Shown here: positions 8,501-16,953 of the stretch, one piece after another | How positions within the stretch are numbered: position 1 is the first letter of the stretch | How the letters are laid out: every line of letters starts with the position of its first letter | Assembly (NCBI GenBank): GCA_021202075.1 | Contig: JAJQDT010000028.1 | Location: forward strand, 1 to 45,155 | Source: Lachnospiraceae bacterium | GTDB lineage: Bacteria; Bacillota; Clostridia; Lachnospirales; Lachnospiraceae | DNA: 45,155 nt | Reading direction: 5' to 3' | Notes under the pieces: generated by a model | Told to the model about the DNA's origin: nothing | The model's input: the letters and a program-made list of their open reading frames with translations, nothing else | Databases searched by the model: none | Made by a program: the position numbers and the translations under genes

Positions 8501-11500
8501 GTTTATGGTCTGTATGCCCGTGAGGACATCACTTACCCGGACGGAGTGAGCGGAACGCTATATGCGGCGGGAGACCTGGTGGCGACACTGACTACGGATG
8601 CAAACGGGGAGGCGGAGATTGATGACCTGTATCTCGGAAGCTATTATGTGAAAGAGATCACCCCGCCGGTTGGTTACGTCCTTGATGAAAACGAATATGA
8701 TCTTGTCTGCAGCTATGACGGTGACCTTACGGCAAAGGTGGAGCTTACCTGTACTTCGCAGGAGGATGTGATCAAGCAGCCGTTCCAGATCATTAAAGCG
8801 GCGAGCAACGGGAAGACGGATGCGGATCTGCTCTCCGGCGTGGGCTTTACCGTGTATCTGGTAAGCAGCCTGTCGGTGAATGCGGACGGCTGTTATGATT
8901 TTGATTCTGCGGAACCGGTTGTGGTAACTGCGGACGGCGGAACGGAGATGTTCACGGATGAGAAAGGCTATGCCTGCTCGATTGCACTGCCATATGGCAC
9001 CTATATCGTCCGCGAGACAACGACCCCGCACAATTATAGCCCGGTCGATGATTTTATCGTGACCATCACGGAGAATAACCCAGATGAGCCGCAGACCTGG
9101 CGCGTACTGCTTGATGAGGAATTTGAAGCGAAGCTGAAAATCGTTAAGAAAGACGATGAGACGAAGCAGGCTGTGCTCCGGGCAAATACGGAGTTTAAAG
9201 TGTATGACATTGACAACGGCTGCTATGTGGAGCAGGTGACGACTTACCCGACCACGACGGTCCACACATCGTTCTTTACGGATTCGGAGGGTTATCTGAT
9301 CCTGCCGAACAGTCTGGAGCCTGGCAATTACCGGATCGAGGAAGTCACAGCACCTTATGGCTACACGCTGAGCACAGATTATGTGGAGATCTGCGTGGAT
9401 TCCAATACGGCCTACCTGATTGATTCGGTCAGCGGCGATGTGATCATTGAAGTCGCATATGAGAATCATGCGGTTAAGGGCGAGCTTACCATTGTAAAAA
9501 GCGGCGAGACCCTCACAGGGTACAAGGATGATTTTATCTATGAGGAAACCACCCTTGCAGGAGCAGTATTTGAAGTTTACGCAGCGGAGGATATTTATAC
9601 CGCTGACTGCCAGACGGACAGTAATGGAAACCGGAGAACTGTTTATACCAAAGGAACTCTGGTAACTACGGTAACGACAGATGAAAACGGAAAGGCAGTT
9701 GTATCGGACCTCCCGCTCGGTAAGTACGAGGTGAAAGAGGTAACTGCACCGGACGGCTATACGCTGAACACCGTTTCCCAGACAGTAGAATTTGTCTATG
9801 CGGACCAGAATACCGCGGTGGTAAAGGAAACGCTGAATTTCACGAATGAACGTCAGAAAGTGGAAATCACCGTAGAGAAGCAGGATGCGCAGACCGGCGC
9901 AGTCGTTTCCGGGGCTGTTTTCGGCATTTATAATTCCGAGGACATTACGGCAAACGGTAAGGTGATCGTGGAAGCGAACACACTCCTGCAGAAAATGACC
10001 AGTGATGAGGACGGACTTGCGGTCTGCACACTGGATCTCCCGCTCGGACAGTATTATGTGAAAGAGCTTTCGGCGCCGGACGGTTTTGTTTCTTCGGATG
10101 AGGTTCTCACATTCGATGCTTCGTATCAGGGGCAGGATGTAGAAGTGGTTACACTGAAATCTGTAAAAAAGAATGAACCGACTACGGTGGAGATCACGAA
10201 ATCAGACCTGACCACGGGCGTGGAGCTTTCGGGAGCGTCTCTTACGGTAACAGACAGTAAAGGAAATGAAGTGGACAGCTGGGTATCGGTAGCAGGCGAA
10301 GCCCATGTGATCCAGTACCTTGTGGTAGGTGAGACCTACACGCTCCATGAGGAGATCGCGCCTTACGGCTATCTGAAAGCAACGGACATCACCTTTACTA
10401 TCGAGGATACGGCAGAGGTGCAGAAGGTGGAGATGCAGGATGAGGTTCCGACGGCGACTCTGATCGTGAACAAGAAAGGTGAATTTCTTGAGAGCGTGAC
10501 GCTGGTGAGCCTTGTAAAAGGAATTCTCGAATATATCTTCAACTATCTCACAGGGAACCTTTCGGATGTGACCTTTGAGGTTTACGCGGCAGAGGACATC
10601 AAAGCAGCGGACGGAGTGAGCGCAGATTATTACAGCGCGGACGAGCTGGTCGCGACGATCACAACGGACGAGACCGGCACGGCGAAGCTGGAAGGGCTTC
10701 CGGTCGGGAAGTATTATGTGAAAGAGGTCGAGACGGTAAGCGGTTATGTGCTGGACGATGAAATCCGCTATGTGGACCTTAGCTATCAGGATCAGGATAC
10801 TGCTGTGATCGTCTATGACGAGGACTGGCAGAATGAGCGCCAGAAGGTATCTGTCAGTGTGGTAAAGACCGAAAAAGATACAGACCGCACTCTGGAAGGA
10901 GCCATCTTCGGTCTGTTCGCAGCTGAAGATATCGTATCTGCGGCGGGTACCGTGCTGATTCCTGCAGGCGAGATTATCGAACTGAAAACCACGGATGAGA
11001 ATGGACGCATTGATTTTGTGGCAGATCTTCCGATGGGTGCGTCCTGCTACGTGCAGGAGCTTTACGCACCGGCTGGCTTTGTGACGACCGGAGAGACGCG
11101 TGAGTTTACCGTGGAATGGCAGGGCGAAGATGTCGAAGAACAGACATTTGAGTTCACTTTCGAGGATGAAGCGACTACGGTGGAAATCACAAAGAACGAC
11201 CTGACGACCGGTGAGGAACTTCCGGGAGCGCAGATGCAGGTTGTGGATGTGAATGGAAACGTAGTTGACGAGTGGACATCGACCGAGGAAGCCCATGTCA
11301 TCAAAGAACTGGAAGTTGGCAGAACCTACACCCTGATTGAGACAAAGCCGGCAGACGGCTACGCGACAGCGGAGAGCATCGAGTTTACCATTGAAAACAC
11401 GGCTGAGATTCAGAAAGTCGTGATGGAAGATGATGTGACGACAGTCGAAATCAGCAAGACCGACCTGACAACCGGAGAAGAACTGCCGGGGGCGGAGCTG

Positions 11501-12643
11501 GTCGTGACGGATGAGGATGGAAATGTAGTAGATGAATGGACATCCACTGAGGAAACCCATATCATCGAGAAACTTGTCGTTGGAAAGACGTACACCCTGA
11601 CCGAGACCAAACCGGCGGATGGTTATACGACTGCGGAAAGCATTGAGTTTACCATCGAAGATACGGCAGAGGTTCAGAAAGTCGTGATGGAAGATGATGT
11701 GACAACAGTGGAGATCAGCAAGACCGACCTGACAACCGGAGAGGAACTGCCGGGAGCGGAGCTGGTTGTAACGGATGAGGATGGAAATGTAGTAGATGAG
11801 TGGACATCGACCGAGGAACCGCATATCATCGAGAAACTCGTCGTTGGAGAGACGTACACCCTGACCGAGACGAAACCGGCAGATGGTTATACGACAGCGG
11901 AGAGCATCGAGTTTACCATTGAGGATACGGCTGAGATCCAGAAGGTTGAGATGAAAGATGATGTGACGACGGTGGAGATCACGAAAACCGATCTGACGAC
12001 TGGAAAGGAACTTCCGGGAGCGAAACTGATCGTGACTGACGAGGATGGAAACGTAGTAGATGAATGGACATCGACAGAGGAAGCTCATGTGATCGAAAAG
12101 CTGATCGCTGGAAAGAAGTACACTCTGACTGAGACGAAACCGGCAGACGGTTATGTAACTGCGGAAAGCATTGAGTTTTATATCGAGGATACCGCCGAGG
12201 TTCAGAAAGTCGAGATGAAGGATGATGTGATGAAGCTGAAAATCTCCAAGCAGGACATCGCCGGAAAGGAGCTGCCGGGAGCGACGCTGACGATTCTCGA
12301 TGAAGACGGAAATGTCGTGGAAAGCTGGATTTCCACCAACGAGCCGCATTATATCGAGATGATTCCGGTCGGTAAGTACACGCTCCGTGAAGAAACCGCT
12401 CCGGATGGCTATGTCGTAGCGGAAGATGTGGAATTTGAAGTTCTGGATACCGGCGAAGTACAGTGCGTGACCATGGTCGATGAAACGGCTCCTGTGACGG
12501 TTGTCTCCAGCGGTTCGTCTGATGTGCCAAAGACAGGGGATGATACACCGCTTGCATTCTGGCTGATTCTGCTTCTGGCTGCTATGGGCGGCATTGGCGG
12601 TGTGATTCTGGTGAATCGCCGCAGAAAAAAAGCAGCGCGGTGA
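5561..12643 (+). CDS. Giant LPXTG-type surface adhesin with SpaA/Cna-B repeats
   Basis: 2,360 aa from ATG 5561 (AGAGG site; a signal peptide begins here, so the longer upstream frame is unlikely). The signal peptide covers residues 1-32 (cleavage near SYA-ST). An acidic Ser/Asp/Glu/Thr-rich linker spans about 137-260. A thioester-domain-like module spans about 355-617 with the AYCVQP motif at Cys394. About sixteen SpaA/Cna-B-type beta-sandwich domains follow (from about 625 to 2310), most ending in YxVKEITAPxGY-like E-box segments. The sorting signal is VPKTGD (2322-2327), a hydrophobic span and RRRKK. Domains 12-15 are near-identical 88-residue repeats. It would be secreted, cross-linked by isopeptide bonds and anchored to peptidoglycan by sortase, and probably promotes contact with recipient cells or host surfaces. 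Cna-B proteins at this position are known from related ICEs; this one is very long. Confidence 0.92.
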   Translation: MFKKRAWKRVLASVLTLATVFSTAFSPLMSYASTETTFESEYPELDEVKDQLESDEIVTVTDIEVENGSSFDASTDFSGITYDSGKVKITLHEAKDSSGNSYSSAAAGSYKAVYAVVPASGNPSYRVSRTITVKEPQTEAQTQAASSQDSDSGDDDSGDGESADDGEADLQSAADSSTETVSDAESETEAATDTASEDTEENVDTAAEAEAEIDADGDSDSDNADGSDDSESSESGVDTDAEVDSEEETESETESELESQIGTVVFSLDETDVEASTEISTEGATEMTTEEFESELEASEDQETVDEETGLTLSEVLEEASEQGIALTDLEAGESVEYSVSVSSVSATALTASSTQSVTITKGTTYYYADYGLGSYYTSPYYVSYGSISATAYCVQPSKSGPDDGTYTVTKLSDSKTLAKVCYYGTKASDDDGFFATYYPDFSTGKRFIITHLAAAYANGSSDAFSGANSTGQALAMELYNYCVSQPEIPDVAMSFSNDDVTAYIDGDEQRTEEITFSADELQTITLDLPDGVKLHNTTTGKTSKAGASVTISGGTTFYLSAPLTQASDVSGSWSSKMKGSITKEYSAYKITTGSSTQDLAFVFGEGVTSEKYVTLSVTWIQMAAVKVIKVDSVNTGNTLSGAVFGIYSDEACTELIETMPATDENGESEVEFVKTQDTVYLKEITAPTGYRINTTTYNVELVDNTTTTVTVPDEEQLGELTVYKEGQVLTGATVTSTGVTFTYENSRLPGAVYNVYAGEDIYNAYGTKVYSSGDLVKEGLTTGNDGTATLSGLVLGTYVIKEAQAPANYYNSGESKTVTLTFAGETVEAVFASVTFSNDRQKASVSVNKVDADTQTPLPNAVIGLYAASDIKNAAGSVVVEKGTLIESVTTGSDGAAAFSADLPIGYSYEVKEIQAPAYYVRNAEDVYTFTFSYTNDSEKTVAFSHTFTDERVSAHITLYKRDSETGETAQGDATLEGAVYGLYAREDITYPDGVSGTLYAAGDLVATLTTDANGEAEIDDLYLGSYYVKEITPPVGYVLDENEYDLVCSYDGDLTAKVELTCTSQEDVIKQPFQIIKAASNGKTDADLLSGVGFTVYLVSSLSVNADGCYDFDSAEPVVVTADGGTEMFTDEKGYACSIALPYGTYIVRETTTPHNYSPVDDFIVTITENNPDEPQTWRVLLDEEFEAKLKIVKKDDETKQAVLRANTEFKVYDIDNGCYVEQVTTYPTTTVHTSFFTDSEGYLILPNSLEPGNYRIEEVTAPYGYTLSTDYVEICVDSNTAYLIDSVSGDVIIEVAYENHAVKGELTIVKSGETLTGYKDDFIYEETTLAGAVFEVYAAEDIYTADCQTDSNGNRRTVYTKGTLVTTVTTDENGKAVVSDLPLGKYEVKEVTAPDGYTLNTVSQTVEFVYADQNTAVVKETLNFTNERQKVEITVEKQDAQTGAVVSGAVFGIYNSEDITANGKVIVEANTLLQKMTSDEDGLAVCTLDLPLGQYYVKELSAPDGFVSSDEVLTFDASYQGQDVEVVTLKSVKKNEPTTVEITKSDLTTGVELSGASLTVTDSKGNEVDSWVSVAGEAHVIQYLVVGETYTLHEEIAPYGYLKATDITFTIEDTAEVQKVEMQDEVPTATLIVNKKGEFLESVTLVSLVKGILEYIFNYLTGNLSDVTFEVYAAEDIKAADGVSADYYSADELVATITTDETGTAKLEGLPVGKYYVKEVETVSGYVLDDEIRYVDLSYQDQDTAVIVYDEDWQNERQKVSVSVVKTEKDTDRTLEGAIFGLFAAEDIVSAAGTVLIPAGEIIELKTTDENGRIDFVADLPMGASCYVQELYAPAGFVTTGETREFTVEWQGEDVEEQTFEFTFEDEATTVEITKNDLTTGEELPGAQMQVVDVNGNVVDEWTSTEEAHVIKELEVGRTYTLIETKPADGYATAESIEFTIENTAEIQKVVMEDDVTTVEISKTDLTTGEELPGAELVVTDEDGNVVDEWTSTEETHIIEKLVVGKTYTLTETKPADGYTTAESIEFTIEDTAEVQKVVMEDDVTTVEISKTDLTTGEELPGAELVVTDEDGNVVDEWTSTEEPHIIEKLVVGETYTLTETKPADGYTTAESIEFTIEDTAEIQKVEMKDDVTTVEITKTDLTTGKELPGAKLIVTDEDGNVVDEWTSTEEAHVIEKLIAGKKYTLTETKPADGYVTAESIEFYIEDTAEVQKVEMKDDVMKLKISKQDIAGKELPGATLTILDEDGNVVESWISTNEPHYIEMIPVGKYTLREETAPDGYVVAEDVEFEVLDTGEVQCVTMVDETAPVTVVSSGSSDVPKTGDDTPLAFWLILLLAAMGGIGGVILVNRRRKKAAR
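11174..12229 (+). repeat. Four tandem 264-bp repeats in the adhesin gene
   Basis: Four units with an exact 264-bp (88-codon) period start at 11174, 11438, 11702 and 11966. Each begins TTVEI(T/S)K and carries DLTTGxELPGA, DEWTSTEE, ETKPADGY and ESIEF. Units two and three are the most alike. A fifth, diverged unit follows to about 12490, and an older related unit lies near 10180. Such arrays change copy number by recombination and so set the stalk length. Confidence 0.92.
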
Positions 12644-12656
12644 CGGAAACAGAAAT

Positions 12657-12745
12657 CGGATAGGGGGAGTCCTTTTTCCCTATCCGCTTGGCGCGGGGTG
12701 CGGGCAGCGAAGCTGCCAAAATTCCTTTCGCACCCCTGCGCATCA
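12657..12745 (+). repeat. Structured intergenic repeat, family A copy 1
   Basis: Two-domain structure. Hairpin 1 is CGGATAGGG (12657-12665) with CCCTATCCG (12678-12686). Hairpin 2 has an outer stem GCGCGGGGTGCG (12691-12702) with CGCACCCC-T-GCGC (12729-12741), an inner hairpin GGCAGC-GAA-GCTGCC (12703-12717) and an unpaired AAAATTCCTTT on the 3' side. It ends with TGCGCATCA. It begins 14 bp after the adhesin stop. Related copies lie at 31197 and 39714 with different stem sequences but the same pairing. Confidence 0.8.
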
Positions 12746-12861
12746 TAAAATGACTGGCGGCGGGGAAACTGCTGCCGCAGATAATAAGTGGGAAAGGGCG
12801 TTTGCAACCGAAATGGAAGCAGCGCCCTTTTTGCGTCTTTGAAGAAAGTGAGGACTGGACA

Positions 12862-12993
12862 ATGAGGATTGCGATTGGAGTGTTTCTGCTGCTGCTTACG
12901 TTTTGTATGTACTGCTGTCTCCGTGTGGGGTCCGAGGAAGACGACTGGATGGAAGAACACATGAGGAAAAGGGCGGATGAAAAGGAAGGTTGA
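12862..12993 (+). CDS. Small single-span membrane protein
   Basis: 43 aa from ATG 12862, with a GTGAGGA site 7 bp upstream; the in-frame ATG at 12802 would add a poorly supported leader. Residues 3-21 form one hydrophobic helix (IAIGVFLLLLTFCMYCCL), followed by an acidic and then basic tail (EEDDWMEEHMRKR). It lies within the transfer region between the adhesin and Maff2. I do not recognise a family. It could be a small subunit of the secretion complex. Confidence 0.55.
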   Translation: MRIAIGVFLLLLTFCMYCCLRVGSEEDDWMEEHMRKRADEKEG

Positions 12994-13089
12994 TAGTTGA
13001 CATGGAGATGAAGTCAGGACGCTCACCGCCGGGGAGCAGGATTTTTGCGGAGATTACAATTTAAAACTGAATATGGAACTTAACGGGGA

Positions 13090-13151
13090 GAGGGTCTCAT
13101 GTATGCAGGATTGTCGAGCGACGGTGCCTGATGCGATGACCCTCTTTTTTT
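13090..13151 (+). terminator. Rho-independent terminator or attenuator upstream of Maff2
   Basis: GAGGGTC (13090-13096) pairs with GACCCTC (13138-13144), directly followed by TTTTTTT. The long loop contains an inner GCAGG/CCTG pairing. It sits in a 326-bp stretch without a convincing gene (12994-13319). The rest of that stretch is the structured leader described separately. Confidence 0.65.
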
Positions 13152-13200
13152 ATGTCAAAACCCAAAGAAATCAATCCAAAATTATGAAAGGAGACGCCAG

Positions 13201-13304
13201 AATCGCAGTTTGGACTGGTCCTGCTGCGGGCAGGATTGGGTCTGTATTCTTTTGGGTTTTGTAAAAAAAATGAAAAACCGGCAATAAAAGTCGGTTCTGC
13301 GATT
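13201..13304 (+). promoter_or_regulatory. Three-way-junction leader of the Maff2 gene
   Basis: The closing stem is AATCGCAG (13201-13208) with CTGCGATT (13297-13304), perfect over 8 bp. Inside are two hairpins: TCCTGC (13219-13224) with GCAGGA (13230-13235), extendable outward by GAC/GTC, and AACCG (13276-13280) with CGGTT (13292-13296). The last strand abuts the closing stem. It ends 15 bp before the Maff2 start codon. That short gap contains no Shine-Dalgarno sequence. It may be a cis-acting RNA controlling translation of the channel genes. Confidence 0.5.
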
Positions 13305-13319
13305 TTGGTTTTATGACTT

Positions 13320-13535
13320 ATGGATTTTTTCAATTCTGCAGTTGATTGTTTACAGACCGTTGTTGTCGCACTCGGCGCGGGTCTGGGTATCTGGGGAGGT
13401 ATCAACCTTCTGGAAGGTTATGGCAACGACAACCCCGGCGCGAAGTCGCAGGGAATGAAGCAGCTGATGGCAGGCGGCGGTGTTGCCCTCATCGGTATCA
13501 CTCTGGTGCCGCTGCTGTCCGGACTTTTCGGCTGA
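13320..13535 (+). CDS. Maff2-family small membrane protein
   Basis: 71 aa. The sequence VVALGAGLGIWGGINLLEGYG, GAKSQGMKQLMAGGGVALIG and a hydrophobic C terminus match the Maff2 family found in the transfer region of Firmicutes ICEs. Two membrane spans are seen (about residues 10-30 and 50-69). An in-frame stop at 13314 fixes the start at 13320 or later, and no ribosome site precedes it. By its size, two-helix form and place before VirB6 and PrgI it may be a VirB2/pilin-like subunit, which is inference. Confidence 0.88.
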   Translation: MDFFNSAVDCLQTVVVALGAGLGIWGGINLLEGYGNDNPGAKSQGMKQLMAGGGVALIGITLVPLLSGLFG

Positions 13536-13617
13536 CCCTCCCGTCCGGGAAGCGGTCTGACTGTGGCGGGTGCTGACTGTGCGCCCGCCGCCATAAAACG
13601 AAGGGAGGAAGCGGCTA

Positions 13618-14484
13618 TTGAATTTTATCATCCAGCAGATAAGTAACTGGATCAAGGAATTGCTCGTAGCCGGGGTCATGGACAACCTTACCGGGCTGTT
13701 TGACTCGGTAAATTCAGAGGTCGGCTCCATCGCAACGGAGGTAGCGACAACGCCGGAGAATTTCTCTCCCGCTGTGTTTGCACTGATTCGGAACGTGTCG
13801 GAGTCGGTTATTACGCCGGTTGCAGGCATCATCCTCACCTTTATCTGCTGTTACGAACTGATCCAGATGATCATGGAGCATAATAATCTGTCAAATCTTG
13901 ATACCTGGATGTTCTTTAAATGGGTCTTTAAGACTTATCTTGCGGTTATGCTGATTACAAACTGCTTTAATATCACGATGGCTGTTTTCGATGTGGCAAG
14001 CAGCGTAGTAGGAGCGAGCGGCGGTCTGATCTCGGAAAGCACCGAGGTGAGTGCGGATATGCTCAGCACGCTGGAGGATACGCTGAACGATATGGAGCTG
14101 TTTCCACTGTTCGGCCTGTATATGCAGACATTTTTAATCCAGATTACCATGTTTGCCATGTCCATTGCTATTTTTGTTATCGTCTACGGACGTATGATTG
14201 AGATTTATCTGATGACCAGTCTTGCACCGATCCCGTTTGCTACGTTCGGAAACCGGGAACAGAGCCAGATCGGAATGAATTACCTGCGCTCACTGATTGC
14301 GCTGGGATTTCAGGGGTTCCTGATCCTTGTCTGCGTGGGTATCTATGCGGTACTGATTCAGACGGTGACCATTTCGGACGATATCATTTCCTCACTCTGG
14401 GGAATTGTCGGTTATACGGTGCTGCTGGTATTTACCCTGTTTAAGACAGGAAGTCTCGCGAAAAGTGTGATGAACGCGCACTGA
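13618..14484 (+). CDS. VirB6/TrbL-like conjugation membrane protein
   Basis: 288 aa from TTG 13618 after AAGGGAGGAAG. It is a polytopic membrane protein with about five to six hydrophobic segments (for example ITPVAGIILTFICCYELIQ, ITMFAMSIAIFVIVYG and FQGFLILVCVGIYAVLIQ). The conserved MIEIYLMTSLAPIPFATFGN motif is typical of the VirB6-like protein of Tn1549-type elements. It forms part of the inner-membrane channel. It lies between Maff2 and PrgI with short gaps, in one operon. Confidence 0.88.
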   Translation: MNFIIQQISNWIKELLVAGVMDNLTGLFDSVNSEVGSIATEVATTPENFSPAVFALIRNVSESVITPVAGIILTFICCYELIQMIMEHNNLSNLDTWMFFKWVFKTYLAVMLITNCFNITMAVFDVASSVVGASGGLISESTEVSADMLSTLEDTLNDMELFPLFGLYMQTFLIQITMFAMSIAIFVIVYGRMIEIYLMTSLAPIPFATFGNREQSQIGMNYLRSLIALGFQGFLILVCVGIYAVLIQTVTISDDIISSLWGIVGYTVLLVFTLFKTGSLAKSVMNAH

Positions 14485-14502
14485 CAGAAAGGAGGGGAGA
14501 CT

Positions 14503-14970
14503 TTGGCTGCTTATGTATCTGTACCCCGTGACCTGACGAGGGTAAAAAGTAAAGTCCTGTTCAATCTGACAAAACGGCAGGTGATCTGCTTCGGGTCGGC
14601 GGCGCTCATCGGGGTGCCGTCTTTTTTCCTGTTAAGGAAACTCGGCAACATTAGCCTTGCTACGCTCGGTATGATGGTAATCATGATCCCGCTGTTTCTG
14701 CTCGGTATGTATGAAAGGGACGGACAGCCTCTGGAAGTGATCGCGTATCAGTTTATCCAGGCAAAATTTATCAGGCCCAAAATCCGCCCATATCGGACGG
14801 ATTGTTATTACGCCGCCATCATGCGGCAATGCAAAGTTTATGAGGAGGTAGACGCGATTGTTTGCAACGAAAACGAAAGCAGGATCAAAGCCTGCGGCAA
14901 AAAGAGCGGCAGGAAAAACGAACACAAAAACAAAGCCAAGAGTAAAAACGGCCGCAGGCGCAGGAATTGA
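14503..14970 (+). CDS. PrgI-family conjugation protein
   Basis: 155 aa from TTG 14503 after AAAGGAGGGGAG. The N-terminal YVSVPRDLTRVKSKVLFNLTKRQ, two adjacent membrane spans (about residues 27-68) and the soluble EVIAYQFIQAKFIRP region match PrgI family proteins, the VirB3-like partner of VirB4. The C terminus (about 118-155) is extremely basic. The last 113 bp overlap the VirB4 start, so the two are translationally coupled. Confidence 0.9.
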   Translation: MAAYVSVPRDLTRVKSKVLFNLTKRQVICFGSAALIGVPSFFLLRKLGNISLATLGMMVIMIPLFLLGMYERDGQPLEVIAYQFIQAKFIRPKIRPYRTDCYYAAIMRQCKVYEEVDAIVCNENESRIKACGKKSGRKNEHKNKAKSKNGRRRRN

Positions 14971-16942
14971 AACTGTGGGAAGCAAAACTGCGGAATCGGA
15001 GCTGACACCCGCACAGAAGAAAAAAATCCGGGCTGTGATGAAACAGCACCGCATGGATGGAAAGGTGCCGCAGACGGCGCAGCAGTCCATCCCTTTTGAA
15101 CGGATGTTTCCGGACGGTATCTGCCGTGTCCGCAGCAACTATTACACACAGACGATTCAGTTTCAGGATATTAATTACCAGCTGGCGCAGCAGGAGGACC
15201 AGGGGGCAATCTTTGAGGAATGGTGCAGCTTTCTCAACTTTTTTGACAGTTCCATTCACTTCGAGCTGTCCTTTATAAATATGAATACCGATGCGGAGAA
15301 TTTTGAGAAGTCCATCCGGATTCCACTGAAAAAAGACGGCTTTGATTCCGTGCGGACCGAATACAGCGAGATGCTGCGGTCACAGCTTGAGAAAGGAAAC
15401 AACGGTCTGACCAAGACAAAGTATCTGACATTTGGTATCGAGGCAGATTCGATGAAGCAGGCGAAGCCGCGGCTGTATCATGTGCAGACGGATATCCTCA
15501 ACAACTTCCACCGGCTCGGCGTCACTGCGCGGGTGCTGGATGGCAAGGAGCGGCTCGCCCTGATGCATGGTATGTTCCACATGGGAGACAAGGATAAATT
15601 TTTCTTTGACTGGAAATGGCTCCCGGAGTCGGGGCTGTCCGTGAAGGATTTTATTGCTCCGACATCTTTTTCCTTTAAGACGAGGACATTTACCATGGGG
15701 AACGTCTACGCGGCGATGTCCTATCTTTCGATCACAGCATCCGACATCAGTGACCGGCTGCTGAAGGATTTTCTTGATATGGACAGCAGCCAGGTCGTCA
15801 CGATGCACATCCAGTCGGTAGACCAGAACAAAGCAATCAAGACTGTGAAGCGGACGATCACGGAGCTGGACCGCTCGAAGATTGAGGAACAGAAAAAAGC
15901 AGTCCGTTCCGGATATGATATGGACATCATCCCGTCCGACCTTGCGACTTACGGCAAAGACGCAAAAGCGCTGCTGAAGGAGCTGCAGAGCCAGAATGAA
16001 AGGATGTTCATGGTGACGTTTCTGGTAATGAGCACCGGGCGCACCGAGCAGGAGCTGGAGACCAACGTGTTCCGGGCTTCCTCTTTGGCGCAGAAGCATA
16101 ACTGTAACCTGCGCCGTCTGGATTTTCAGCAGGAACAGGGATTGATGAGCAGCCTGCCGCTCGCAGACTGTCAGATCAACATCCAGCGCGGGTTGACCAC
16201 AAGTTCCACGGCAATCTTCGTGCCGTTTACCACGCAGGAGTTGTTTCAGGAAGGCGACGGCTCCCTTTATTATGGGCTGAATGCACTCTCCAATAACCTG
16301 ATCATGGTAGACCGGCTGCGGCTGAAAAACCCAAACGGGCTGATTCTGGGTACACCTGGTTCAGGTAAATCATTCGCTGCGAAGCGCGAGATTGGCAATG
16401 CGTTTCTGGCGACGGATGATGACATTATTGTGTGCGATCCGGAGTCAGAGTATACGGCTCTTGTGAACCGTCTGGATGGACAGGTAATAAAAATCAGTCC
16501 GTCGAGTACGCAGTATATCAATCCGATGGACATCAACCTGAACTACTCTGAGGAGGACAACCCTGTCGCACTGAAATCCGATTTTATTCTTTCTCTGTGC
16601 GAGCTGATCGTCGGCGGCAAGGAGGGGCTGCAGCCAGTGGAGAAAACAGTGATCGACCGTTGTGTCCATCAGATTTACCAGAAGTATTTCGAGAATCCGG
16701 TGCCGGATAATATGCCGCTGCTGGGTGACTTGTATGACAGCCTTCTGCAGCAGGAAGAAAAGGAAGCCCGCCATGTGGCAACTGCTCTTGAAATCTATGT
16801 AAAAGGTTCCCTGAACCTGTTCAACCATCACACGAACGTGGACATTCAGAACCGGTTCGTCTGCTACGACATCAAGGAGCTGGGCAAACAGCTGAAGAAA
16901 ATCGGGATCCTGCAGAAGAAAATGGTCTCCCTTATGATGTAG
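14858..16942 (+). pseudogene. virB4/traE-type ATPase gene lacking its 3' end
   Basis: 694 codons from TTG 14858 with TGAGGAGGT upstream. The N-terminal VirB4 domain (IPFERMFPDGICRV, then DINYQLAQQED) and Walker A LGTPGSGKSF (about residue 497) are normal. The frame follows the family to NRFVCYDIKELGKQLKKIG and then changes to ILQKKMVSLMM and stops. Intact relatives continue for more than 100 residues with Walker B (IDExH-type) and sensor motifs. The product therefore keeps nucleotide-binding residues but lacks the catalytic half. It would be the main energising ATPase of the secretion channel. Confidence 0.88.
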
Positions 16943-16953
16943 AGATCCGGCGC

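Noticed and set aside
8558..9469. 303-codon minus-strand frame
   Set aside because: Shadow of the adhesin gene.
10202..12349. 715-codon frame on the minus strand
   Set aside because: Mirror of the repeat-rich adhesin gene; the codon pattern of the plus strand explains it.
12657..12745. Riboswitch interpretation of family A
   Set aside because: Copies lie beside unrelated genes, one in antisense to the neighbouring gene, so common ligand control is unlikely.
13073..13264. 63-codon frame between small membrane gene and Maff2
   Set aside because: Runs through a terminator hairpin and the structured leader; no ribosome site.
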